In this document: positions 1 to 10,911 of the stretch, one piece after another
Layout of the letters: each line of letters starts with the position of its first letter
Position numbering within the stretch: the first letter of the stretch is position 1
NCBI GenBank assembly: GCA_009746045.1
Contig: RPFO01002287.1
Coordinates: 1-55,373, forward strand
DNA: 55,373 nt
Source of the DNA: Mesostigma viride
Taxonomy: Eukaryota; Streptophyta; Mesostigmatophyceae; Mesostigmatales; Mesostigmataceae
Direction of reading: 5' to 3'
The notes under the pieces: model-generated
Databases searched by the model: none
The model's input: only the letters and a program-made list of their open reading frames with translations
What the model was told of the DNA's origin: nothing
Program-made: the position numbers and the translations under genes

Positions 1-266
1 AACCGTGACGCTCTCGCCATCGACTGTCGTGAAACCGACGTGTGCGTATGGGCCGCAATATGCGCTCTCGCGATCCAATTCTATATCGTGCACGGCAAGG
101 CCGATGCACTCGGAACCTCTTGCTCACGATATACACGTTGCGGTCCCACAGGTCCGGTTTCGAACTATTGGCACAGGTCACCGCAGATTTCCCTCGTTCG
201 CGCGAAGGACCGGTCGGCGTTCGCGAGGATGGATACGAAGCGGACGGATTGCGAGTACCGTTGCAT
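1..266 (-). CDS. Partial hypothetical protein running off the left edge
   Basis: A minus-strand reading begins at an ATG at 266 (MQRYSQSVRF), 11 bases after the stop of the upstream gene at 278. The first 33 codons are open and then hit a stop, but a different frame nearer the edge reads like real protein (for example GLAVHDIELDRES, AYCGPYAHVGFTTVDGE), so at least one frameshift between about 80 and 170 is needed. No family is recognised. The tight head-to-tail spacing with the next gene supports a real gene, but the protein is incomplete and the start is uncertain. Confidence 0.35.
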
Positions 267-277
267 ACCCGTACTAC

Positions 278-1473
278 CTATCGGACAAAAAAACTCTCAC
301 GCGGCGGGATCCCGTCCGTCATCTCCTCTCCATCTTCCGATTCGTCGCCGTCCTCGTCTTCCGTGTCGAGCGCCTCGTCGCCGAGCATCGCCTGAAGGTG
401 TCCCACCCCGCGTCCATGGAGTAACTCCATGCGGTCGTTCTCCTCCACGCGCAACCTGCGCTCAATCTCCTGGCGAGTGGCGACACGGCGCGACAGAAGG
501 TGCGAACCGAAACGGGCGGCGATCGACTCGAACCGGGTCAAGGCGGACGCGACGAGGTCGCGGCGGGAAGGGAAGTGGTCCTCGATCGCGTACAGGACCC
601 AGCGAACGTAGTCGAACAGAGACTGGGTGTGGTTGTGGTACGCGTGCTTCTCTTCCTCTCCTTCGCGAAGGTTCGTCTGGATCTGTCGAAACCGCTCCCT
701 GGTCATCCCGGTGGCGACGTAATGCGCGTCGTTGTCCACCTCGGCGATCCATCCGATGTCGAAAATCCGTTTCTCCGGCGATATATGGAGCGGGAACTCC
801 TTCACCTTCTCGAACTGGGTCGACACGGAGTGAAGGATGAGCGTCGCGTTCTCGAGGCCGAAGATCCGGAGAGACATCCCCACGGACTGGTCCACGAGCA
901 TCATGAAGTCCCACCCCGGGTCGCATCCGGTCTTGGTCGTCCCGTTCTCTAGGATGCCGGCCATCTCTTTCATCTGGGCGCGAAAACGGCGGCGGACGTC
1001 GTCGGCCACCTTGGCCTTCCGCATCTCCCCCGACGCGAACTTGTGCGCCGTCAGAGACGTTAACGAGAGATTCGATGAACGCAGCAGCTGACTCGCCGAT
1101 AACATGCCCTTGGGCAAGGGGATATCGCGAGGTCCGAGAAGCGCCCCTCGTACGGGTTCCCGCCCATGTCGACCCCGAACACGGATTTCGGGATGAACGG
1201 CGACTTGCGCAACAACGTCGCGACGGATTTCGCGCACGCCAGACGTTGGGAAGCGCCCACGACGGTCATGGCGCGCAAGATGCACGACATCACGACGACG
1301 TCCGCCAAGTAGTCGTCGCGACCATCGGGTCTCTTAACGGGTGTGCACCACGGCAGGAACGGTTTCATTCCGGCGACGGAGGACACATCGTCCACGTTGT
1401 TGAGACCCAGCAGATGATACAAGACATCGGACACGCTGGCGAGCTGGTTGGCAGCGTCTACGTGCACGAACAT
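278..1473 (-). CDS. Hypothetical protein with acidic C-terminus, one frameshift
   Basis: The protein starts MFVHVDAANQLASVSDVLYH at 1473 and runs to VFGVDMGGNPYEGRFSD near 1120. There the frame breaks and resumes as PRDIPLPKGMLSASQLLR, continuing to the stop at 278, about 398 residues in all. The C-terminal 30 residues are very acidic (DEALDTEDEDGDESEDGEE). The central part is helical and charged, with no motif I can name. The start was chosen because the upstream leader is non-coding: a (CT)13 tract and a TATA-like box lie before it. Upstream signals (TATAAAAAG 73 bases before the ATG, GTGTCG boxes behind it) match those of the SSB and KilA-N genes, so early expression is inferred. Confidence 0.6.
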
Positions 1474-1485
1474 GGTGGGACTGCA

Positions 1486-1511
<26 letters not shown>
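1486..1511. repeat. (AG)13 microsatellite in a 5' leader
   Basis: Thirteen AG units; on the coding (minus) strand this is a CT tract ending in CTTGCAG, 12 bases before the ATG at 1473. It sits between the TATA-like box and the start codon. A longer copy of the same dinucleotide lies before the gene at 13157. Confidence 0.95.
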
Positions 1512-1516
<5 letters not shown>

Positions 1517-1537
1517 ACGCCACAGGCCCACACCCCT

Positions 1538-1605
1538 CTTTTTATATTTGTCCTCACCGACATTTTATTAAGTTAAACGACACGATCAGCAAGTTAAGAC
1601 GACAC
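1538..1605 (-). promoter_or_regulatory. TATA box with two upstream GTGTCG boxes (gene starting at 1473)
   Basis: Minus strand: TATAAAAAG at 1546-1538, 73 bases before the ATG, with GTGTCG at 1583-1578 and 1605-1600 behind it. The same arrangement occurs before several DNA-metabolism genes here. Confidence 0.55.
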
Positions 1606-1638
1606 GTCGGCCGATCGGTCGGTCAGAATTGGCCCTCC

Positions 1639-4206
1639 TCAGTTCATCGACTCGGACACGATGTCGAGAGAAGTGGATCCGATGGCGCCCATGTTGTTGC
1701 TGTTCGTAACGGTGTTGGGCGCCGGGTTGGACATCGCGCGACTGTGGGATCCGGAACCGCGGATCTTCACGAGCTGCATGCTCTCGTCGTTCCCGATGCG
1801 GAAACCGTAGGTGACGGTCTGCGACTGGGCGTACATCTCCTTCCAGCCGTACAGCTGGGTGTTGGCGGCGGTGAGGGCCGCGGCCTTCACGCGGACGTCG
1901 TCGTACCAGATGGCGTACCCGGGCAGGTTCTTTCCGGGGCCGAGGGTCAGGGTCGGCGACGCGCCGACGTTGACGGACGCGCTGATGGTCGCCACCAGAA
2001 CGCCGTTCAGGTACAGAGTCGTGGCGGTGCCGTCACGGACCACGGCCAAGGTGAAGGCCTCGACGCCCTGCAGAAGGGCCGCGGAGGACTGGGCCGAAGT
2101 GGTGCCGTCGGACACGGTGAGGTGGCCGGCGTTGGTCACGGTGACGGTGGTCGTGCCGTACGACAGCAGGACGAGACCGTTCGCGCTCGAGCTCGTCAGG
2201 TCGGACTTGGGGGTCACCTTGGTCACGAGGGTGAAGGTGCCGCTGGGAAGGGAGTCGGAGCACGAGGCGCTCTGAAGACCGGAGTCGTTGATCTTCAAGA
2301 CGCCGTCCACGATGGACGCGCCGCCGTTCAGAGTGACCGTCTTGGCGCCCACCTCCGAGGTGGCGCCGGAGTTGAACTCCCAACGCACGTCGTCCGAGCC
2401 GGACGCGAGCGAGGAGAGGAGGACAGTCGTGCCCGGAGCGTACCGGTCGGCCTCGGCGATGGTGCGGGAGAACAGCAGCTGACCGCCCTCAAAGTGCCAG
2501 TAGGAGCCGGTGTGGTCACCCTTGTCCTGGGAGGTCTCCCCCTCGCCCATGTGCCATGTGATGGCACGATCCGAGAAGGCGGAGTTGCCGTCCATGAAGA
2601 TACCACCGCCGTTGGCGTTGGCGTTGGTGGCGGTGCCGTTCTCAACGTGGGCGAGAGTCATGGTCTTGTCGACGACGTCGACGTTGGTCTCCGTGGTGGT
2701 CACGCTGTTCACCGCGCCGTCCACCTGCAGCTGGCCGGAAATCTTGACGACGCCGGTGGCGGAGGTGAGCTCCAGGATGCCCGCGGAGGTGTTGATCTTG
2801 CCGCTGCCGGTGGCCGTGCTGGTGAGGACGAGGTCCTTGGTGATGGCCACGGACTGGGCGGCGTCCAGAGACAGCACGTTGTTCGCGGTCGCGAGGGCGC
2901 TGTCGGTGAAGGTCACATCCTCGACGGCGACGGTCCCGGACGCGGAGGTGATGGAGAGACCGTTGGCGGAGGTGCTGACGGTGTTGTCGGTCACCTTGAC
3001 GTTCTCGATGATGACGGACTTGGTGGCGCCCGCGGTGAGGGTCATATCGATGTCGCCGACCGCGGACATGGCCGCGTCGGTGAACAGGACGTCCTCGACC
3101 TGCACGGTGCCGGCGTTGGAGCTCAGAGTCAGAGCGCCCGAGACGGTGCTGACTGCGTTGTCCGCGACGGTCACGTTCTCCACCTTGACGGCGGCGCCCG
3201 ACCCGGCGGTGATGGAGATGTCCCCGCTGGCGACGGACATGGCCGCGTCAGTGAAGACGACGTCCTCGACCTGCACGGTGCCGGCAGCAGAGGCGAGAGT
3301 CAGAGCGCCCGAGGCGGTGCTGACCGCACCGTCCGCGATGGTCACGTCCTCGACGCGGACCGAGGCGCCGGTGCCGGCGGTGATGGAAAGGTCACCGCTG
3401 GCGACGGATAGGGCGGCGTCGGAAAAGACGACGTCCTCGACCTGCACGGTCCCGGCCGCGGAGGCCAGGGTGAGGGGGCCGGAGGAGGTGCTGACAGCGC
3501 CGTCCGCGACTGTCACGTTCTCGACATGGACAGAGGCGCCGGCGCCGGCGGTGAGGGTCATGTCGCCGGTGGCGACGGACAGGGCGGCGTCGGTGAAGAC
3601 GACGTCCTCGACCTGCACGGTCCCGGCCGCGGAGGCCAGGGTGAGGGGGCCGGAGGTGGTGGACACGGCGCCGTCGGCGACGGACAGATTCTCGATGTGG
3701 ACGACCCCGGAGGCGGAGGTGACGTCCAGATCGCCGTTGGAGGTGCTGATGACGTTGTCGGTCACCTTGACGCCCTCGACGAGCACGGACTTGGTCGCGC
3801 CGGCGGAGAGGACGAGGTCCACGTCGGTCGCGGGCTGCATGGCGTTGTTGTTGACGACGACATCCTCGACCTGGACACTGGTCTGACCGCGGAGGGACAA
3901 CACGCTGTCGGACGCGGTCAGGGAACTGTCCTGGAAAGTGACGTTCTCGACGGTCAGGCTGTTATTGATCCCGTTCAGACCGTTGGTGCGCAGGGTGCCA
4001 GTGACGGTGGCGTTCCCATCGACGGTGAAGGACTTGCTGGCGTGGGGACCCATACCAAAGTTGGGCTGGATGATGATGTTATTTTGGGCCTTGATCAGGA
4101 GGTCCTTCATGCTCGCGCTCGTCGCCGTGTCACCCAGGATCTCATTGGTGAACATGCGACGGAACTTGGAGGCCCCGAGGTTCTCGCAAAGCAGTACGGA
4201 CGCCAT
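1639..4206 (-). CDS. Beta-repeat fibre-like protein A, LamG-like domain, intact
   Basis: 855 residues, the only intact member of three adjacent paralogues. Residues 1-95 are a conserved head (MASVLLCENLGASKF). Residues about 100-440 hold tandem units of about 29 residues built around VQVEDVVFTDAALS and SGALTLASAAGT, as expected of a beta-solenoid shaft. Around 535-600 comes a conserved block (ITWHMGEGETSQDKGDHTGS). Residues about 640-790 look like a laminin-G/concanavalin sandwich (FTLAVVRDGTATTLYLNGVL ... YDDVRVKAAALTAANTQLYG). The tail holds YGFRIGNDESMQLVKIRGS. I infer a surface fibre or glycan-binding decoration of the particle; no signal peptide or membrane helix is visible. GTATAC lies 13 bases before the ATG, a late-like pattern. 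Confidence 0.8.
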   Translation of the reverse strand: MASVLLCENLGASKFRRMFTNEILGDTATSASMKDLLIKAQNNIIIQPNFGMGPHASKSFTVDGNATVTGTLRTNGLNGINNSLTVENVTFQDSSLTASDSVLSLRGQTSVQVEDVVVNNNAMQPATDVDLVLSAGATKSVLVEGVKVTDNVISTSNGDLDVTSASGVVHIENLSVADGAVSTTSGPLTLASAAGTVQVEDVVFTDAALSVATGDMTLTAGAGASVHVENVTVADGAVSTSSGPLTLASAAGTVQVEDVVFSDAALSVASGDLSITAGTGASVRVEDVTIADGAVSTASGALTLASAAGTVQVEDVVFTDAAMSVASGDISITAGSGAAVKVENVTVADNAVSTVSGALTLSSNAGTVQVEDVLFTDAAMSAVGDIDMTLTAGATKSVIIENVKVTDNTVSTSANGLSITSASGTVAVEDVTFTDSALATANNVLSLDAAQSVAITKDLVLTSTATGSGKINTSAGILELTSATGVVKISGQLQVDGAVNSVTTTETNVDVVDKTMTLAHVENGTATNANANGGGIFMDGNSAFSDRAITWHMGEGETSQDKGDHTGSYWHFEGGQLLFSRTIAEADRYAPGTTVLLSSLASGSDDVRWEFNSGATSEVGAKTVTLNGGASIVDGVLKINDSGLQSASCSDSLPSGTFTLVTKVTPKSDLTSSSANGLVLLSYGTTTVTVTNAGHLTVSDGTTSAQSSAALLQGVEAFTLAVVRDGTATTLYLNGVLVATISASVNVGASPTLTLGPGKNLPGYAIWYDDVRVKAAALTAANTQLYGWKEMYAQSQTVTYGFRIGNDESMQLVKIRGSGSHSRAMSNPAPNTVTNSNNMGAIGSTSLDIVSESMN

Positions 4207-4219
4207 GATCGACTATGTG

Positions 4220-4225
4220 GTATAC
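4220..4225 (-). promoter_or_regulatory. GTATAC element, 13 bases before the ATG at 4206
   Basis: A perfect GTATAC palindrome in the 43-base gap between two fibre genes. The same hexamer lies at a similar short distance before many structural and membrane genes in the window. Confidence 0.5.
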
Positions 4226-4249
4226 ATTTCGCTTAGATAATTTTTACTT

Positions 4250-7200
4250 TCAGAAGGACATTTGGCTCTCGACGAGGACGGAGGCGGGGGCGGACCCGAC
4301 GGCGCCCATGCTGTTCCCCCAGGTGACGGTGTTCGGGGCGGGGTTGAGCCCGACCCACCCGCCGCCACCCGACCCGCACACCTTGACGAGTTGCAACCCC
4401 TCATTGTTGGAGATGCGGAAACCGTAGGTGACGGTCTGACTGGCGGCGTACATCTCCTTCCATCCGTACAGCTGGGTATTCGCGTCCGTGATCGCCGCGT
4501 TCTTGACACGCACGTCGTCGAACCACAACGAGTAGCCGGACTGCGCCTTGCCGGGACCCAGAGTCAGTGTGGGCAGAGCACCCACGTCCACCGACGAAGC
4601 GATCGTGGCCGACAGCACGCCGTCCACGTACAGACGTGTCGACGAAAGGCTGCCGTCACGCACAATGGCCATAGAGAACGGGGTCTCCCCCACGACCTGC
4701 GACGTCTGGACAGAGGCGGTTCCGTCCGTGAGGGTCAAGCATCCGCCATTGGTCACCGTCACGCGCGTGAGCGCGGATGCCGCGACCGCGGCGTTACGGA
4801 AGCTGACGTAATCCACAGTGACCTCCTGCCCAGACGGCTGGCGAGTGGTACCCCCGATCCGGAGGTACGCGTCGGCCGCCTTGATCACGGTGTTTCTCAT
4901 AATCAGGTTTGTAAGGGTCACGTTGTTCACACCGACCTGTAAGCTTACCTCGACGTCGTCATACCAGAGACTGAAGAGGTCGCGCGGGTCGGAGGTTTGC
5001 GTCCCGGCGGTGTACGACTTCCGTAGAAGGCGGTACTTGTGATAGGCACCGTTGGTAGGAGTGTTACCGGCGCTCGTGAGAGCTTCGAGATACGCGAACG
5101 GGACACGGAGAAGACGATCTCCCAGCCCACCACTGTCCTCGGTGCCGAGGTACAGAACGGTATTGGAGCAATGGATGCTGATTCGCGCACCGTTGCCGGA
5201 ACCGGCATAATCGTCTCCGATCCAGAAGACGTTAAAAGAACCAGTGTTCCCGATCAAACTCGTCTTCACTCGAGCTTCCACCGTCCACTCTCCGTACCCA
5301 TCGTTGGCGGTGGCTCCGGTCGTGTTGAGATCGGTCATTTGGACGTAACGGGTGTTCGAACTCTGTGCGGGACACGTCACTGCGCCACTGACGGCGGTCA
5401 CGCCGACGAACGACCCGCTCGTGCCCGTCCCCGTGTTGGCCACGCTCGTCAGATTGTTGGGGTCGTCGAACCACCTTCCCAGCCACGCGGTGTTGGAGCC
5501 GGAGCCCGCCCCTCCGTACGACGCCAAGACCATGTCATTGGCTGCCGTCGAGGACAGGTCCGCCCCGGGGGTCACCTTCGCCATGATGGAGAACGTGCCG
5601 TTGGGAGGGACGCGGCGCACGTGGCACTCTGCGTCCCCGAGTCGTTCAAACGCAGGACGCCGCCGGAAACGGTGGCCCCGGACACGAGCGTCAAGGTCTT
5701 GCCCCCGACCTCGGACACTGCGTTCGTGTTGAATTCCCACCGCGCGTCGTCGGACCCCGACGCCAGAGCGGCGAGATTCATCTCGGTTCCGGGCGCCTCG
5801 CGGTCGGCGGCGGCGATGGTGCGGGACAGCAAGAGCTGCCCGCCCTCAAGTGCCAGTAGGAGCCGGTGTTGTCCCCCTTGTCTTGCGAGGTCTCGCCGGC
5901 GCCCGCGTGCCAGGTCAGCGCGCGACTCGAGTACGACGAGCTGCCGTCCACGTACAACCCCGCGTTGTCCGACGACAGGTTCGTGGACGACGTGCCCTTC
6001 ACCATCTTGAAATAGTCGACGGTGTACTGGTTGTTCGGGGCATAGCCGCTCGAACCAACGACCACGCCCCACTTGTAACAGTTCGAAAGCCTGCTGGTGA
6101 GGTTCACAGTCGGACTGCCCGAGAACCTGACAGGGATCGTCGGGCCGCCGTCCTTCGAGAAAGTGATCGTGCCCAGACAAACGCCGCCCGACCAAGCGGT
6201 AGACACCTTGATCAAATACGTGCCCGCGCTGTCCAAAAAGCCAACCGCGTCCGAGTCAAGGCCCAAACCCTCGAGTCTGAGCTTGCCAAGAGTCCCCTTG
6301 GCGTACATGCGGACGTACAGCTGGTTGGTCGGAGACGTGTAATTTTCCATGAAGAAGATCGGGCACATGCTGATACTCGAGTTGGTGAGCGCGGACGTGA
6401 TCGTGACGGAGAACTCGATATTCACGTCGTCCGTGCTCCAGTTGAGCACTCCGCCGCTTGCCAGAGCGGTCGCGTCATTGACCGCGGTGAACGCGCAGCT
6501 CGCCGAGTGCGTGGTTGGGATGACGAGCTTGCCGCCAGCGATGTCCGCGTTTCCTTGAAGATACACCACGACGCCGCTTGAGGCCGCGTTCTCGGTCCTC
6601 GGTGGACTAAGAAGCTTGGTTTCGAAAGGGGCATCGACGACGGAGTACGAACCCTTTTGGTATCCCAACTTCACGGTTTTGTCCACGATTTCGAGATTCC
6701 CGGTCGCGTTCGTGCTCTCGAGAACGCCCGCCACCTTCACATCCCCTCCCGCCACCGCGTTCCCGGCGCTGGTGATCGTGTTGGAGCTCGTTAGGGCTCC
6801 TGCGACGGCCACCGTGCCGCTTGCGCTCGTCAGCTCGAGATTGCCCGCACTGGTCGTCACTTTGCCGCTGCCGCCTGCCGTGCTCGTCAGGGTCAGGTCC
6901 TTGGTCACCGCCACCGTGGACGACGACACGGCGCTCATCGTGGCATTGGTCACGGAGATCCCGCCCACATCCACGCGGTTGGCCGCCGCCCCGCCGAGGT
7001 CAAGGACAGAGTCCCGCTGCTGGTGGTGATGCCCGCGGTCTTCACCTTCACGCTATCCACGGTAACCGAACCGGTGCCGTTCGAGGTGATGGAAAGATCC
7101 GCATCGGCCACGTTGTTGCCGATGCCGGACGTCTTGACTCGGACGTTGTCCACCAGGACGGCGCCGGTGCCGTTCGAAACCAAGTTCATGTTGAGATCTG

Positions 7201-7726
7201 TTTTCGAGGCGGACAGAGATGCGTCGGTTACAGTGACGCCGCCCAGCTTGAGGGCGGCCGCGGAGGACCCCGCTGAGCTGATGGCCAAAGTGCCGCTCGA
7301 GGTGGTGACCGCGTTGTCGGTGAACTTGACGCCCTCCATGAGGACCGACTTGGTCGCGCCTCCCGTGATGGAAATATCGACATCGGAGGAGGGAGCCAAG
7401 GCGGCGGCGGTCATCACCACGTCCGAGACCCGCACAGTCCCCGCGTGGGAGGACAGGGCGAGATTGCCGGAGACCGTGCTGACCGTGTTGCCATCCAGCG
7501 TGACGTTGTCGACCTGCAGCGCCCCGTCGATGTCCGCCGTCCCGATGACCTTGAACTTTTTCAACGCGTCTGCGCCCATCCCCTTGTTGGGCTTTACTAG
7601 GATGCTGTCCTGCGCCTTGAAGACCAGGTCCTTGACGCTCGCATCCGGTTTCAGATCGCCCATCAGATCGGTCGCGTGCAGTTTTCCGAAACGAGCAATT
7701 TTGAGTTTGTCCAGCGACGTGGCCAT
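4250..7726 (-). CDS. Beta-repeat fibre-like protein B, three frameshifts
   Basis: About 1158 residues once three frame breaks are accounted for. The head (MATSLDKLKIARFGKLHATD) and beta-repeats match protein C closely and A more loosely. Between repeats and tail it has an extra sandwich domain (ITFSKDGGPTIPVRFSG), then RALTWHAGAGETSQDKGDN, then a second LamG-like domain and a YGFRISNNEGLQLVKVCGS tail ending SQMSF. Frame breaks: near 6990 (C4 where paralogue C has C5), near 5848 (AA where A and C have AAA) and near 5604 (a G run one short for the conserved S-L-P-x-G-T-F). All fit single missing bases, so the gene is probably intact in the virus. Role inferred as for A. Confidence 0.75.
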
Positions 7727-7737
7727 TTTTTATTCGC

Positions 7738-7743
7738 GTATAC
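7738..7743 (-). promoter_or_regulatory. GTATAC element before fibre gene B
   Basis: GTATAC lies 11 bases before the ATG at 7726, in the same relation as for fibre gene A. Confidence 0.5.
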
Positions 7744-7786
7744 TTGAAGTACAGAAAATATATGGTGCCGCTCTATCCGTCATTCT

Positions 7787-10495
7787 CTAATACGACATCT
7801 GGCTCTCGGTGATGACGGCGGCGGTTGCGGCCCCGATGGCGCCCATGCTGTTGCCGGAGGTCACGGTGTTCGGGGCGGGGTTGATCCCGACCCACCCGTT
7901 GCTGCCGCCCGACCCGCGCACCTTGACGAGTTGCAGCCCCTCGTTGTTGGCGATGCGGAACCCGTACGTGACGGTCTGGTCGGCGGCATACATCTCCTTC
8001 CAACCGTACAGCATGGTGTTGGCGTTGACGAGCGCCTGGCCGGAGACGAAGCGGACGTCATCGTACCACACGTCGCCGACGACGGCACCGTTCAACACCA
8101 GCTGCGGGTTGGATCCCAGCGAGCCGTTGGTCGAGGAGGCCACGAGGACGCCGTCCAGATAGAACTTGACCTCCGCCCCGCTCATGGTGATGCACAGAGT
8201 GAACGGCTCGGCGTGCACGGGGGTGGACATGACGATGGCGGCGTTGAGGCCGTCCGAGAAGGTCAGGAAGCCCCCGCTCGAGACCTGAACCTGCAGCCAG
8301 CCGTACCCGATCAGGTCGGTCAAGAGGGTCAGTGTGGACAGGTCGAACTGGGGGAGGACCTTGACGATCAGGGAGAAGGTGCCGGTGATGTTGGGGGACA
8401 CGGTGTCGAACTGGGAGCCGGACTCCTTGAGCACGCCGGCGGCGACGGTGCCGGTGCCACTGAAGGTGGCGCTGCCGACGGTGCTGGCCTTGCCCGAGGA
8501 AAACTCCCACCGGAGCGCGTCGCTGCCACTGGCAAGAGAGGCGAGGTTGACGTTGGTGGCGGGCGCCTCGCGGTCGGAGGCGGCGATGGTGCGAGATAGC
8601 AAGAGCTGCCCGCCCTCAAAGTGCCAGTAGGATCCAGTGTGGTCTCCCTTGTCCTGGGAGGTCTCGCCGGCGCCCATGTGCCATGTGAGGGCGCGGCTCG
8701 AGTAGGACGAGCTGCCGTCCACGTACAGACCGGCGCTGTCAGAGGCCGCGTTCGTCGAGGCCACGCCCTTGGTCACCTTGAAGTAGTCGACCGACCAGTT
8801 CTGGTTAGCCGTCTCGCTATAGCTGCCGATGCCGAGCGTGCTAGACAGGTTGCTGGCGAAAGAGTTGGTCACGACGGTCGTGGGGCTGCCGCCGAACGTG
8901 ATGGGCACAGTGGCCCCTCCATCCTTGGAGTAGGTGAACGCGGCCGTGCAAACCCCGCCAGAGTAGGACAGAGCCACTTGACCAGGTAGGTGCCAGCGGC
9001 GTTCAAAAAGTTGACGTTGTCCGAGGTAACCACGGGCTGCGAGACGCCAGCGGAAATCCTGTCGAGACGCAGTGCGCCGCTCACGGCGGACAGACGCATC
9101 GCCGACTGAACCTGGTTGGCCGCGTCGCTGAAACTCTCGATACCGAAGAACTGATACCTGCCGCCGTGCTGGTGGCCAGGCCGGCGGTAAGGGTCATCGG
9201 GAATTCCACGTTGACATTTTCCGTGGCCCAGTCGACGACGGTCTTTGGAATGTTGGTATACGCTGAAGGGTAGTAGAAGAAAGCACGGGACGAGTTGGTG
9301 GTGCTGATGTTCAAGGCCCCTCCGCTGACAGACGCACCGGCGAATGTGCTGACGTTGATGTTGTACGCGGCCACGGCGTTGGCGCTGCTGGTGAACGGGA
9401 AGTCCATGATCGTGGCAGAGCCGGGCTGGTAGCTCAGCTTCACGGTCTTGTCCATGACCTCGAGGTTTCCGCTGGCGTTCGTGCTCTCGAGCACGCCCGC
9501 CACCTTCAGGTCCCCTCCCACGACCATGTTGCCGGTGCTGGTGATCGTACTAGAGCCCGTCAGAGCCCCCGTGACCGCCACCGTGCCGCTCGCGCTGGTC
9601 AGCTCCAGATTGCCCGCCGAGGTGGTCACCTTGCCGCTGCCCCCGCCGTGCTGGTCAGGGTCAGGTCCTTCGCCACCGTCACGGTGCTCGCCGACGCCGC
9701 GCTAATGCTCGCGTTCGTCACTGTGAGACCGCCCACGTCCACCCGGTTGGCCGCCGCCCCCGCCGAGGTCAAGGACAGAGTCCCGCTGCTGGTGGTGATG
9801 TTCGCGGTCTTCACCTTCACGCTGTCGATCGCGACCGACCCGGTGCCGTTGGACGTGATCGAGAGATCCGCGTTGGCCACGTTGTTGCTGATGCCGGACG
9901 CCTTCACACGGACGTTGTCCATCAGGACGGCGCCGGCGCCGTTGGAGGCCATGGTCAGGTTTCCGTTGGCGGTGGAGGAGGACACGGAGGCGTCGGTGAC
10001 GGTGACGCCGCCCAGCTTGAGCGCGGCCGTGGACGACCCGGCAGAGCTGATCGCCAGGGTGCCGCTGGAGGTGGTGACCGCGTTGTCGGTGAACTTGACG
10101 CCCTCCACGAGGACGGACTTGGTCGCACCGCCGACGATGGACAGGTCGACGTCGGAAGAGGGGGTCAGAGCCGCGGCGGTCACCATCACGTCCGCGACAC
10201 GCACCGACCCGGCATTGGACGAAAGGGACAGCGACCCGGTCGACGTGCTGACGGTGTTGTCGTCGATCACGACGTTGTCGACCTGCATGGCGCCCTCGAC
10301 GCTGGCCGTGCCGATGATCTGAAACTTCTTCACGGCGTCTGCGCCGAGACCGAGATTCGGCTTGATGATGATGCTGTCCTGGGCCTTCACGATCAGGTCC
10401 TTGACGCTCGCCTGGGCGTCCAAATCGCCCATGAGAGCCGTGGTGTACAATTTTCCGTAACGCACGACGGACAATTGGTCGAGAGAGGTGGCCAT
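7787..10495 (-). CDS. Beta-repeat fibre-like protein C, three frameshifts
   Basis: About 902 residues. The N-terminal 280 residues (MATSLDQLSVVRYGKLYTTA, then repeats such as VKFTDNAVTTSSGTLAISSA) are nearly the same as in protein B. A sandwich domain follows (YSGGVCTAAFTYSKDGGATV), then RALTWHMGAGETSQDKGDH, a different LamG-like domain and a YGFRIANNEGLQLVKVRGS tail ending SQMSY. Frame breaks lie near 9642 (a C5 run one base short compared with gene B), near 9158 and near 8976 (CCACTTG where CCACCTTG would keep the frame). The swapped sandwich domains suggest that receptor-binding parts are exchanged among the three genes. Confidence 0.75.
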
Positions 10496-10506
10496 TTCTA
10501 GTGAGT

Positions 10507-10515
10507 GTATTATAC
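10507..10515. promoter_or_regulatory. GTATTATAC element in a divergent gap
   Basis: An imperfect version of GTATAC lying 11 bases before the ATG of fibre gene C (10495, minus) and 38 bases before the ATG of the plus-strand gene at 10554. It may serve both. An A9 tract follows on the plus-strand side. Confidence 0.4.
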
Positions 10516-10553
10516 CCTATCAGGAGAAAAAAAAACGCACACGTACGTAACGG

Positions 10554-10907
10554 ATGTCGGCTCGTGTGCGGTGTTGCGCCCGGACCAAGGCCGGGACACG
10601 GTGCAAACGGAATTCCAAGGGCTCTCACATGTGCGTGACGCACCTCCGACGCATGGCTGCCCCGGCCAAGCCCAAGGTGCGCATCGTGCGATACGTGCCC
10701 ACGGTAGTCTACGTGGACCGACGCACGTACGACCTTCCCCGCCCTCCTCCTCCTCCTCCCCCCGCGACGAAGGACGTCGCGACGGCGACGACATCGACGA
10801 CGACGACGACGGGGACGTCGACGTCGACAAATGACGACGACGAAGACCCCGACCACGGAACGAGCCAGGGTCGTCTCCGGAGGCGAAATAAACGTCGCGT
10901 CCGTTAG
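10554..10907 (+). CDS. Small Cys/His finger protein with Pro and Thr-rich linker
   Basis: 117 residues. The N-terminus carries C-x2-T-x2-G-x2-C-(x9)-C-x2-H (CARTKAGTRCKRNSKGSHMC, then VTHL), a small zinc-binding motif common in giant-virus and phage proteins (DUF5763-like as I recall it). A poly-proline stretch, a Thr/Ser run, an acidic patch and an Arg-rich end follow. The stop lies four bases before the ATG of the nuclease gene at 10912. The finger is shared with the gene at 28989-29696. The low-complexity half could hide a frame error. Function unknown; nucleic acid or protein binding is a guess. Confidence 0.6.
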   Translation: MSARVRCCARTKAGTRCKRNSKGSHMCVTHLRRMAAPAKPKVRIVRYVPTVVYVDRRTYDLPRPPPPPPPATKDVATATTSTTTTTGTSTSTNDDDEDPDHGTSQGRLRRRNKRRVR

Positions 10908-10911
10908 TACG

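Noticed and set aside
1473-1563. Spliced intron before the gene at 1473
   Set aside because: The CT tract ending in CTTGCAG resembles a 3' splice site, but no convincing 5' exon or donor was seen; a promoter with a CT leader explains it equally well.
1075-3411. A 778-codon open frame on the plus strand
   Set aside because: It is antisense to the intact fibre gene, very rich in Gly/Val/Asp from reversed repeat codons, crosses the 5' leader of another gene and has no promoter-like element. A shadow of high GC content.
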